A DNA stretch of 55,339 nt from Candidatus Nanoarchaeia archaeon (lineage in GTDB: Archaea > Nanobdellota > Nanobdellia > SCGC-AAA011-G17 > JACPNG01). Position numbers and translations under genes: made by a program. Within the stretch, counting starts at the first letter, position 1. Each line of letters opens with the position of its first letter. The notes under the pieces are model-generated. The model had not been told where the DNA came from and did not search any database. It was given only the letters and a program-made list of their open reading frames with translations. Positions 8,625 to 15,841 of this stretch are shown piece by piece. Location: positions 1-55,339 of the forward strand of contig JAQTOC010000005.1 of assembly GCA_028713535.1 (NCBI GenBank), given 5' to 3'.

Positions 8625-8960
8625 ATGATACCTGGAATGAATCCTAAAGCAATGAAACAGGCCATGAAGAAGCTTGGCCTTAAGCAGGAAGAAATAGAGG
8701 CGAATGAAGTCATAATTAAGTGCGAAGATCGCGAGATAGTCATAAAAAACCCCCAGGTTGTTAAAATGAATATGATGGGGCAGGATTCTATTCAGATTAC
8801 AGGGGATATCACTGAGAGAGATGCTGAAGTCTTTAATGAAGATGATATTAAAACCATAATGGAACAGACTGGCTGCGATGAAGAAACAGCCAGAGAATTG
8901 CTTCAGCGAGAAGGGGATATTGCTGCAGCAATACTTGCCTTTGAAAGAAAAAAAGAATAG
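8625..8960 (+). CDS. nac: Nascent polypeptide-associated complex protein (aNAC)
   Basis: This 111-residue archaeal NAC homologue homodimerises at the ribosome exit tunnel. Residues about 1-70 form the NAC domain, starting with the typical MIPGMNPKAMKQAMKKLG, and residues about 75-111 form a UBA domain (IKTIMEQTGCDEETARE then GDIAAAILAF). Full family length is retained. It follows sec61beta with a single intervening base. Confidence 0.96.
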   Translation: MIPGMNPKAMKQAMKKLGLKQEEIEANEVIIKCEDREIVIKNPQVVKMNMMGQDSIQITGDITERDAEVFNEDDIKTIMEQTGCDEETARELLQREGDIAAAILAFERKKE

Positions 8961-9011
8961 ATACTCTTTCTTAATAATCTTTATTAAATAAATTATGTTC
9001 TAAATAACAGT

Positions 9012-9503
9012 ATGATTTCAGATATGAAAGAGATTTATGAATTAGTTAGAAAATCAAATGAGCTGTATAATAGTGCAGATCATCTAACTTATGTTACATA
9101 CCCTCTTGTTAAGGATCTTAAACTAATCATAACCATCTTAGATAATCTCCATAAATCTTTGGAGTTAGGTATGGATGCTGTGCTTCAGTATGAAAGGCTT
9201 TACAAGAGAATAGGCCCAGTTCCGGAAAACTTTTCAGCAAGATATGAATTATTTAAGGATAATTGTGTGTCTAAATATGGCTTTAACAGGGAGCATCTCT
9301 TGTTGATGAAAGATTTGAGGGAAATAATAAAGAATAGGAAAGAAAGCCCGATGGAATTTATAAGAAAAGACAAGTATGTTATCTGCTCAGATGACTACGG
9401 AATGAAAACAATTACGATAGATAAGGTAAAAAACTACATTTTTCAATCCAAAAGTTTTATAATTAAGTTAAATACTATGTTTAAGAATGCTAGAGTCTTT
9501 TGA
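9012..9503 (+). CDS. Helical protein of unknown function, paralogue A
   Basis: I do not recognise this 163-residue protein. It is predicted to be mostly alpha-helical, with no signal peptide or membrane segment. Its N-terminal block, SADHLTYVTYPLVKDLKLII, closely resembles residues 18-40 of the next protein (RADHLLYVTLKYTRTADVIN), so the two are diverged tandem paralogues. They overlap by 17 nt and precede a MinD-type ATPase, whose start overlaps the second gene. The arrangement suggests a three-gene unit; a role as MinD partners is inference only. Confidence 0.8.
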   Translation: MISDMKEIYELVRKSNELYNSADHLTYVTYPLVKDLKLIITILDNLHKSLELGMDAVLQYERLYKRIGPVPENFSARYELFKDNCVSKYGFNREHLLLMKDLREIIKNRKESPMEFIRKDKYVICSDDYGMKTITIDKVKNYIFQSKSFIIKLNTMFKNARVF

Positions 9504-9939
9504 TGAAATAAACAGTGCAAAGGAAGAGATAAAAAGGGCAGATCATCTGTTGTATGTTACACTAAAATACACCAGAACTGCCGACGTAATTAATAATATG
9601 ATAAAAAGGCTTGCCTCTGCATTTGAAATGTGTTTTGATTTAATTCTTGAAGACCTGAAAAGAAGCAAAAAAATTAAGGAAATTCCAAAGATTGGCCTTG
9701 AAAAAGCGACCCTTCTTGAAAAATTAATGGCAAAAGACAGGGTTTTGCTGGACTATATTCATTTTTATTTTGTTTTATGGGAGATTAGAAGAGCGCCCTA
9801 TGAAGGCAGGGAAGAATACAGGAAGCACATCGCATTGGTCGGAAGGGATTTTATTGTTAAGACAGATTTATTAAAAGAATATTTCGAAGTAACAAAGAAT
9901 TTTGTAAAATATTGTGAAGAATGCTACCAACATGACTAG
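9487..9939 (+). CDS. Helical protein of unknown function, paralogue B
   Basis: This 150-residue helical protein is homologous to the preceding gene product in its N-terminal region (ADHLxYVT motif, then a long amphipathic helix). The C-terminal half differs, with FYFVLWEIRRAPYEGREEY and a Cys pair near the end (YCEECYQHD). It starts inside gene A and ends overlapping the MinD start, which implies translational coupling. No catalytic motif is visible; a four-helix or HEPN-like fold is possible but not shown. Confidence 0.8.
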   Translation: MLESFDEINSAKEEIKRADHLLYVTLKYTRTADVINNMIKRLASAFEMCFDLILEDLKRSKKIKEIPKIGLEKATLLEKLMAKDRVLLDYIHFYFVLWEIRRAPYEGREEYRKHIALVGRDFIVKTDLLKEYFEVTKNFVKYCEECYQHD

Positions 9940-10696
9940 GTTTATTGGGGTTATATCTGGTAAGGGCGGTGTTGGAAAAACAACAACATCTATAAATTTA
10001 GGGACCGCTTTAACCTACTTTGGAAAAGACACAATTGTGATTGATGCAAATTTAACCACCCCAAATATTGGGGTTCATCTTGGAGTTCCAGTCCTTCCAA
10101 TAAATATCAACCATGTATTGCAGGGAAAAAATACAATAACAGAGGCAATCTATGAACATCCTACAGGTACAAAAATCATTCCTGCTTCAATATCATTGTA
10201 TGACTTGAAAAAAACAAATCCAGATTCATTAAAAAAACACATAAGGAGTCTTAGGACAGACATAGTGCTTGTGGACTGTGCAGCAGGTCTTGGCAGGGAA
10301 GCTTTATTGGCAGTTGATGCTGTTGATGAAATACTCATAGTCACAAACCCAGAGCTTCCGGCAATCACAGATGCCTTAAAAACAATAAGGTTGGCAGAGG
10401 AAATGGGAAAAAATGTTCTGGGTGTTATCCTTACAAGAACAAAAGAAAATAACCTGGATGTTTCAATAAATAATGTTCAGTCTATTCTTGAAAAACCAGT
10501 TCTGGGAGTTATTCCAGAATCCAAGTCTATAAGAGAGGCTTTAACCCTAAGGGATTCTGTGGTGTTTACTCACCCAAACTCCACTCCCGCAATTAATTAT
10601 AAAAAATTAGCATCAGGCTTGATTGGGAGAGAGTATACTGAAGAGACAAATTCAGGATTCTTTAAAGGTTTCTTGTCCTACCTTGGTTTTAAATAA
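9932..10696 (+). CDS. minD: MinD/ParA-family ATPase
   Basis: This 254-residue deviant Walker ATPase begins at once with GVISGKGGVGKTTTSINL. The A' motif is at VLVDCAAGLG and the base-recognition segment at VLTRTKENN. Family members dimerise on ATP and position cell-division, chromosome or surface machinery. No clear C-terminal membrane-targeting helix is certain, although the end GFFKGFLSYLGFK is amphipathic and could serve. ATG 9932 is preferred over GTG 9914 because the family starts right before the P-loop. It is coupled to the two helical paralogues upstream. Confidence 0.93.
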   Translation: MTRFIGVISGKGGVGKTTTSINLGTALTYFGKDTIVIDANLTTPNIGVHLGVPVLPININHVLQGKNTITEAIYEHPTGTKIIPASISLYDLKKTNPDSLKKHIRSLRTDIVLVDCAAGLGREALLAVDAVDEILIVTNPELPAITDALKTIRLAEEMGKNVLGVILTRTKENNLDVSINNVQSILEKPVLGVIPESKSIREALTLRDSVVFTHPNSTPAINYKKLASGLIGREYTEETNSGFFKGFLSYLGFK

Positions 10697-10702
10697 AAAC
10701 AT

Positions 10703-10710
10703 TTATAAAC
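10703..10710 (+). promoter_or_regulatory. TATA box for tRNA-His and hisS
   Basis: ATTTATAA centred near 10706 is the best promoter between minD and tRNA-His. The predicted start is near 10732, giving about a 70-nt leader before the tRNA. No second TATA box at the right distance from the tRNA or from hisS was seen, so both are probably on one transcript. Confidence 0.5.
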
Positions 10711-10801
10711 AATCCTTTCCAACAGTTTTCTATGAAAATGAACCGAGTTGATTGTATTCATCAGCGAGAATAATTCAGATAGTTCTAAAACCTTTAATAT
10801 T

Positions 10802-10874
10802 GGTGGTCGTAGTATAATGGTTAGTATACGGGACTGTGGATCCTGTAATCCGGGTTCGATCCCCGGCGACCACC
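10802..10874 (+). tRNA. tRNA-His (GTG)
   Basis: The cloverleaf has acceptor GTGGTCG/CGACCAC, an encoded extra G(-1) at 10802 opposite discriminator C (10874), anticodon loop CTGTGGA giving anticodon GTG, and T-arm CCGGG-TTCGATC-CCCGG. The G-1:C73 pair is the histidine identity element. No CCA is encoded. The gene for the cognate synthetase begins only 12 nt downstream on the same strand. Confidence 0.96.
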
Positions 10875-10886
10875 CTTTTGATTAAA

Positions 10887-12173
10887 ATGAAACCGCAACT
10901 AGCTAAAGGAACAAGGGACATAATGCCTGAAGAGCAGATCTTAAGGCAGAAGATAATGAGCATACTTAGAAAGAACTTTGAATTATATGGATATTCTCCT
11001 TTAGAGACTCCAATCTTGGAAAGATATGAAACACTTGCAGCCAAGTTTGGTGCTGGCCAGGAATCAGATGCATTAAAAGAAACTTTTAAATTAAAAGATC
11101 AGGGGGACAGGGACCTTGGTTTAAGGTTTGATCTTACTGTTCCATTAGCAAGGTTTATTGCTTTAAATCCTCAGGTAAGGTTTCCGTTTAAAAGATACCA
11201 GATTGGAAGGGTTTTCAGGGATGGTCCAATAAAGTTAGGAAGATACAGGGAGTTTTGGCAGTGTGACATTGATGTTATAGGTACCAAGAACCTTGTGTAT
11301 GACGCTGAGCTCCTCAAGATAGTTGATGAAATATTTAGTGAACTAAACTTTGAGATTGAGATCCAGTTGAACAGCAGGAATCTGCTTAAGGATCTGCTTG
11401 GCTATTTTGGAATTAAAAATGACCAGGACTCAGTGATAATCACATTAGATAAGATAGAAAAACTTCCAGAGCAGGAAGTTGAAAATGAGTTAAAGGAAAA
11501 AGGCATTAAAAAAGCAAAAGAGCTTATTGTTTTGTTGAGAAAAGAAAAGGATAATAAAAAAACACTTGCAAAAATAAAAAAATATGCAAAACCCGAAACT
11601 CTTAATGAAATAAATACAGTTCTTGATTATCTAACTAAGTTTAAGGTTGGCTCAGTAGTCTTGAACCCAGGGTTAGCAAGAGGGCTTTCCTATTATACTG
11701 GCCCTGTTTTTGAAGTATTTCTCAAGAACTCAGAGATAAAAAGTTCTGTTTGCGGAGGCGGGCGTTATGATAATATGATTGGCAATTTTATGGAAAGTGA
11801 ACAAGAAATACCTGCAACAGGAATCTCTTTTGGCATGGATGTAATCCTTGATGCAATAAAATCAAGAGGAGACTCTGAAATAAAAACACCTGTAACAGTT
11901 TATCTAATTCCAATAAAAAATATGAATGAATGTATCCCAATCCTGCAGAAATTAAGAGATAATAATATTAATTCAGAGATGGATTACAATGAAAAGAATA
12001 TCTCTAAAAATCTGGACTATGCAAACAAATTAAGCATACCTTATGTATTAATCTGTGGCCCCAGAGAATTAGAAGAGAATAAACTCAAGCTTAAGAATAT
12101 GATTTCTGGTGAGGAAAAACTTTTGAGTCTTAACGAAATCATTAAGTTATTGAAAAACATCAATCAGAATTAA
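10887..12173 (+). CDS. hisS: Histidyl-tRNA synthetase
   Basis: This 428-residue class II synthetase shows GTRDIMP at the N-terminus, motif 2 (RYQIGRVFRDGPI then REFWQCDID), the histidine-binding LSYYTGPVFEVF, and motif 3 region CGGGRYDNMIGNF. A C-terminal anticodon-binding domain covers about residues 335-428. The start ATG 10887 follows the tRNA; the longer frame through the tRNA gene is spurious. Its 3' end overlaps the convergent scpA by 14 nt. Confidence 0.97.
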   Translation: MKPQLAKGTRDIMPEEQILRQKIMSILRKNFELYGYSPLETPILERYETLAAKFGAGQESDALKETFKLKDQGDRDLGLRFDLTVPLARFIALNPQVRFPFKRYQIGRVFRDGPIKLGRYREFWQCDIDVIGTKNLVYDAELLKIVDEIFSELNFEIEIQLNSRNLLKDLLGYFGIKNDQDSVIITLDKIEKLPEQEVENELKEKGIKKAKELIVLLRKEKDNKKTLAKIKKYAKPETLNEINTVLDYLTKFKVGSVVLNPGLARGLSYYTGPVFEVFLKNSEIKSSVCGGGRYDNMIGNFMESEQEIPATGISFGMDVILDAIKSRGDSEIKTPVTVYLIPIKNMNECIPILQKLRDNNINSEMDYNEKNISKNLDYANKLSIPYVLICGPRELEENKLKLKNMISGEEKLLSLNEIIKLLKNINQN

Positions 12174-12885
12174 GTTTGTGATTTATGGGTTTGGTGATGT
12201 AAATTTCATTGAATGATTCTGGTTGTTGCATGTCTACTTTTTCCTGTGTGTCCAGATGTAATAAAGGAATTAATGTATAAATAATCTCTTCCTTCCTTTT
12301 TGAAGGAACCAATTCAGAAAAAGTGATAGTCTCCTTCTCCTGTAAAAATTTCATGACGTTTTCATAAACATTTTTTATTAAGGCAGTTATGTCCACCTTT
12401 CTTTCAGGAATTTCAACATGGATTCTTTCATCTTGGATTCTCTTCATGACTTTTCTGTGTCCAATCATCAATGCTTTTTGCAAAGCAGACATCAAGTCAT
12501 TTAATGTGATCTTTCTCTTTCTTGCCTGTGGAGTTTTCATGGCTAACTGTGGTATCTTAACCTTAGACCTGTCAATCCCCTGGCCAAGCTCTTCATATGC
12601 TCCTTCTTCAGGAGGATACAATAAAGCATCTAGGTTGACAAGGTCTTCTTCAACTAATTTATAGGACTTAATTCTTAATAAAAAAGATGCAGCCAACACT
12701 ATCTTTCCTGAAACAAAGAAATTAGCTTCTTGCATCGCCCTTACAACTTCAATGTATTTATTTGTTAATTTAGAAATATCAACGTTCCATGGGTCAATCT
12801 CTTCGCTTTTTATTAATTCTTGAATAATTGTCTGCCAGGTAATTTCATCATCCTTCATCAATAAATCATAAATCCTTTCATGCAT
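12160..12885 (-). CDS. scpA: Segregation and condensation protein A (kleisin)
   Basis: This 241-residue kleisin bridges SMC heads in prokaryotic condensin. The N-terminal helical region has the ScpA-typical ELIKSEEIDPWNVDISKLTNKYIE, followed by a hydrophobic KIVLAASFLLRIKSYKL segment, an acidic linker and a C-terminal winged-helix region (SELVPSKRKEEIIYTLIPLL). I prefer ATG 12885 because TTTATAAA (12907-12914) is centred 26 nt upstream; ATG 12924 would place the TATA box inside the gene. No smc or scpB lies in the window. Confidence 0.9.
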   Translation of the reverse strand: MHERIYDLLMKDDEITWQTIIQELIKSEEIDPWNVDISKLTNKYIEVVRAMQEANFFVSGKIVLAASFLLRIKSYKLVEEDLVNLDALLYPPEEGAYEELGQGIDRSKVKIPQLAMKTPQARKRKITLNDLMSALQKALMIGHRKVMKRIQDERIHVEIPERKVDITALIKNVYENVMKFLQEKETITFSELVPSKRKEEIIYTLIPLLHLDTQEKVDMQQPESFNEIYITKPINHKLNSD

Positions 12886-12961
12886 GTGTTTATTAAAAAA
12901 GGCTGATTTATAAAGATTTACCATAAGAAAAATTTAAAAGGTTCTTAATCTCCCCTTTATT

Positions 12962-13531
12962 ATGATAGATTTGGTTTTGGCAGATTTTGACAATCCTCAG
13001 GACTATGGCTTTTCTGGTTTTTATAAGGTTAAATCATATAATATCAAAAACCCAAAAGAAATAAACAAAATAAAAGAACATATTATTGTTGTTGAAGGGG
13101 GCTCTTTGAACTACGAAATAATCTGTAACGGCAAAGTTGATGTTCTGCTAAACCCAGAGAGTGATTCTCAAAGAGACTTCATTCATTCCAGGAACTCAGG
13201 ATTAAATCAGGCTTTATGCAAATTAATGTATAAAAAAGGAATGGCTCTAGGCCTAAGCATTTCAAATATTTTACTTTCAAAAAGTAAAGCAGAATTAATT
13301 GGCAGGATAAGGCAGAACATAATGTTATGCAGAAAATACAAGGTTCCAATCTTGATTTCAAGTTTTGCATCAAAAAAAGAACAGCTGAGGCATTACAATG
13401 ATATTAAAACCGTTGCTTTGTTTTTAGGCCTAAGTACCCAAGATTTTAAAGAATCCTCTTGTTTATTTGAGAAAATTTTAAAGGATAAAGAAGAAGTTGT
13501 TATTCCTGGTTTGAGGGTTCTAAAGAATTAA
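12962..13531 (+). CDS. rnp3: RNase P protein component 3 (Rpp30)
   Basis: This 189-residue TIM-barrel-like subunit of archaeal RNase P carries the family signature VDVLLNPESDSQRDFIHSRN followed by SGLNQALCKLMYKKGMALG. The length is somewhat below the usual 200-plus. TTTAAAAG (about 12933-12940) is centred 26 nt before the ATG, implying a leaderless message. It is monocistronic and divergent from scpA, in contrast to many archaea where it sits next to Pop5. Confidence 0.9.
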   Translation: MIDLVLADFDNPQDYGFSGFYKVKSYNIKNPKEINKIKEHIIVVEGGSLNYEIICNGKVDVLLNPESDSQRDFIHSRNSGLNQALCKLMYKKGMALGLSISNILLSKSKAELIGRIRQNIMLCRKYKVPILISSFASKKEQLRHYNDIKTVALFLGLSTQDFKESSCLFEKILKDKEEVVIPGLRVLKN

Positions 13532-13557
13532 CCCACTTAATTTTTGATCCTTCCTCC

Positions 13558-13653
13558 TTTTTATATAGATTCTAATACCACCCATAAATTATATATGTTG
13601 GAAACATTTAAATATAAGCATCTATAGTAAAATACTACTTAGAGGTGGTAATT
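13558..13653 (+). repeat. Duplicated promoter-leader block, copy 1
   Basis: This roughly 96-nt block recurs at 14463-14560. Both copies share TTTTTATATAGATTCTAATAC, a GAAACATTTAAATATAAGCAT core that acts as the BRE/TATA (13606-13617), and TTAGAGGTGGTAATT near the predicted transcript start. GAGGTG is complementary to the 16S tail but lies about 35 nt from the start codon. A separate GGAGAG at 13670-13675 is the likely working Shine-Dalgarno. Confidence 0.85.
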
Positions 13654-13682
13654 AAAGTAAAAACCTATAGGAGAGAATAAAA

Positions 13683-14438
13683 ATGAAAAAACTATTAGCT
13701 ATATTAGCTATATTTTTAGTTGGATTTTCTGGTGTAGTTCTAGCTTGGAACCAACCATCAAAAGATACAACTTTCGTTAATATTGGTAATGTTTACCAAG
13801 AAAAAGTCGCAAAATCCATGAATGGATGGAGTGATCCATACTATGGGGCAAATTTTGAAAATATCTTCAAAGATGCTAAGAAAACAGTATCCAAGGCTGG
13901 AGCAATTAATGTAGCTATTGCCTACGGACCAACTTCTTATGGCGGAGCAGATTGTACTGAAATTCAAGGCGATAGCACAATGTCTGGAACCTGTTCATTC
14001 AGGATGGTCGTAGCACCCAGTGAATGTACAGAAGAAGGAAGAGAAGCATCTGTAAATGTGCCTATCAGAAATTCAAAAGGACAGATCCAAAGAACAATAA
14101 GCATAAGACACTTAGATGGATACGCTGATGACAGCTTCAATGTTTACCTAGAAGACGGAGATAAAAGCTGGTTAATTGGAACTTATGAAGACAGTCTTAA
14201 TACAGAAACATGGGTAACAAGTAATTTTGTATTACCAATTACAACTTCAGAAAACTGTATGGATGACGGTGGAAACTACTTGATGGGAGATATTAATTGT
14301 GAAGCTAGTTACGCATACAAGTATCTATCCCTAAAAAATGCACCTAAAGCAAAGATAGTTATTGAAGCTACTGGTGACTTCTGGGGTGGATGTGGTACCT
14401 ACGGACAACTAGCAATAAGTTCAATTGCTTTAAATTAA
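13683..14438 (+). CDS. Secreted protein of unknown function
   Basis: This 251-residue protein has a clean Sec signal peptide (KK, then a hydrophobic helix to about residue 21, cleavage near VLA-WN). The mature part has Cys residues that could form disulphides, aromatic and Gly-rich stretches (YGPTSYGGADC, DFWGGCGTYGQ), and no membrane anchor or lipobox. A beta-rich, possibly lectin- or jelly-roll-like fold is a guess. It has its own strong promoter and leader, and a terminator hairpin overlaps its stop. The same promoter block drives the next gene, so the two may be coregulated surface or exported proteins. Confidence 0.85.
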   Translation: MKKLLAILAIFLVGFSGVVLAWNQPSKDTTFVNIGNVYQEKVAKSMNGWSDPYYGANFENIFKDAKKTVSKAGAINVAIAYGPTSYGGADCTEIQGDSTMSGTCSFRMVVAPSECTEEGREASVNVPIRNSKGQIQRTISIRHLDGYADDSFNVYLEDGDKSWLIGTYEDSLNTETWVTSNFVLPITTSENCMDDGGNYLMGDINCEASYAYKYLSLKNAPKAKIVIEATGDFWGGCGTYGQLAISSIALN

Positions 14439-14460
14439 GCCTTAATTAGGCTTTTTTCTT
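14437..14460 (+). terminator. Terminator hairpin after the 251-aa secreted protein
   Basis: AAGCCT-TAATT-AGGCTT (14437-14453) overlaps the stop codon and is followed directly by a T-rich run (TTTTCTTCTTTTTT), as in an intrinsic terminator. Confidence 0.65.
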
Positions 14461-14462
14461 CT

Positions 14463-14560
14463 TTTTTATATAGATTCTAATACTACTTATGAGTAATATA
14501 TCTTAGAAACATTTAAATATAAGCATATATATTAAAAGATACTATTTAGAGGTGGTAATT
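14463..14560 (+). repeat. Duplicated promoter-leader block, copy 2
   Basis: The second copy of the 13558-13653 block, with a TATA core at about 14511-14522 and the same TTAGAGGTGGTAATT. The gene-proximal Shine-Dalgarno is CGGAGAT at about 14577-14583. The block is far more similar to copy 1 than the two coding sequences are to each other. Confidence 0.85.
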
Positions 14561-14591
14561 GAGGTGTATAATAATACGGAGATAAACAAAA

Positions 14592-15095
14592 ATGAAAAGA
14601 ATTTTAGCTATAATGGCTGTTTTTGTACTTGCATTCGTAGGAATAGCAAGTGCTACAGTAACTCCAAATTTTGCAATTTCTAAAGACGTTATTGTAACTG
14701 GAGACTGGGTTTACAATGGTGGATGGACTCTACCAGCTGAAAAACCAATAACTGCAACATACCAAATGGAAGCAGTTAGTCAAGACGCACTAAATGTATT
14801 TTATGGTGAAACTGAAGTTTTAGGTCAACCATGGAAATATCAGTTAATGAGTGAATTGAGCATTGATGCTCCATCAACCATATCTAACCAGTTGAATGTA
14901 GTAACTGTTAATGACCCAAAAATAAGTCCAGAGATAGATCAAGATGGATTTACAACATATAACTTCGAAAATCACAACTATGGTAAATTTACCGCATCAC
15001 ATCTTGTTGTTAATGGACAAGGTTGGGCAACTATCTTTACAGGATTAACTGCACAGTCTGAGATTACACAACTTGTAGGAGTAGGAATAAACTAA
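14592..15095 (+). CDS. Secreted protein of unknown function
   Basis: This 167-residue protein has a Sec signal peptide (residues 1-20, ending VGIASA) and a short mature chain that looks beta-rich and polar, with no Cys, membrane helix or known motif. It sits behind the second duplicated promoter-leader block and before a terminator hairpin. The mature sequence is not visibly related to the 251-residue neighbour, so the shared feature is expression, not fold. Confidence 0.82.
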   Translation: MKRILAIMAVFVLAFVGIASATVTPNFAISKDVIVTGDWVYNGGWTLPAEKPITATYQMEAVSQDALNVFYGETEVLGQPWKYQLMSELSIDAPSTISNQLNVVTVNDPKISPEIDQDGFTTYNFENHNYGKFTASHLVVNGQGWATIFTGLTAQSEITQLVGVGIN

Positions 15096-15123
15096 AAGGG
15101 ATTTTCCCTTTTTTATTTTTTTT
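15094..15123 (+). terminator. Terminator hairpin between surface-protein genes
   Basis: AAAAGGGA-ttt-TCCCTTTT (15094-15112) overlaps the preceding stop codon and runs into a long T tract ending 4 nt before the next start codon. The next gene shows no clear promoter or Shine-Dalgarno of its own, so partial read-through is plausible. Confidence 0.65.
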
Positions 15124-15126
15124 AAA

Positions 15127-15756
15127 ATGAAACAAATAACAATCGCATTTATGGTATTGATTTTATTTAGTGTTCCAACTCTTGCAGCAGTTGACGCAAC
15201 AGACTTAGAAATTACAAATATTGTATATGCACCAGAAGGAAATGTTGATTTTAATGCAGATATACTTGCTGGTGGCGATGTAGACGTTACAGTTAACGGA
15301 GTAAGTATGAGTGGCTTACAGAACCAGATTTCAACTATGAGTTTGACAATGGAGCAAAATCAATATGATACTATCCTGGCTGGAAGTACTGGTGGGGGAA
15401 TACTAAACACAGTAACTAACAGATTTGTTAAAGCTATGCAGTGGTTAGCAGGAGAAAGAAAAGGAATCCCTGGAGAAGCAGAAAAAGCAATTGCCTTATC
15501 TATGGATGGATATTTTGCCTCTGACCAAGATACACAATTTTTGTATGATCATATAAAAATACTCTCAATGAGGATAGAAGCGTTAGAAAATACTATGGAT
15601 GAAATACAGGAAGAGGCTTATTGCCAGGCAACTTTGGATGTTATGCATAAATATAACTTAAGAACTGCAAGTTGCGGAGACACGACATTCTATAATCATA
15701 TGAAGGACCCAATTACTGGAGAGGATTTGGTCATTTCTATTGAGACAGTAGAATAA
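15127..15756 (+). CDS. Secreted protein with C-terminal coiled coil
   Basis: This 209-residue protein has a signal peptide (residues 1-20, ending PTLAA), a beta-rich region with a polar turn (ILAGGDVDVTVNG), and a helical segment HIKILSMRIEALENTMDEIQ near residues 139-158 predicted to form a coiled coil. A region with two Cys (AYCQATLDVMHKYNLRTASCG) follows. I recognise no family. It follows the 167-residue secreted protein by 31 nt across a terminator-like T tract, and may be expressed by read-through. Confidence 0.8.
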   Translation: MKQITIAFMVLILFSVPTLAAVDATDLEITNIVYAPEGNVDFNADILAGGDVDVTVNGVSMSGLQNQISTMSLTMEQNQYDTILAGSTGGGILNTVTNRFVKAMQWLAGERKGIPGEAEKAIALSMDGYFASDQDTQFLYDHIKILSMRIEALENTMDEIQEEAYCQATLDVMHKYNLRTASCGDTTFYNHMKDPITGEDLVISIETVE

Positions 15757-15841
15757 TCCTTCTTTCTTTTTTAATATTTAAAAAGTCATAATAAACTAAA
15801 GTAACAATAAATTTATAAAAGAATAAATATCCTACTAACTA

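Noticed and set aside
10711-10801. C/D-box small RNA between minD and tRNA-His
   Set aside because: There are ATGA and TCAGA-like strings, but no properly spaced C (RTGATGA) and D (CTGA) boxes.
10836-10886. Extended HisRS start inside tRNA-His
   Set aside because: The extension would translate the anticodon and T-arm; ATG 10887 gives the normal synthetase N-terminus.
13683-15756. Lipoprotein substrates for the LspA homologue
   Set aside because: The three signal peptides end in A-x-A-like or similar sites with no Cys at the cleavage position, so they are not lipobox proteins.
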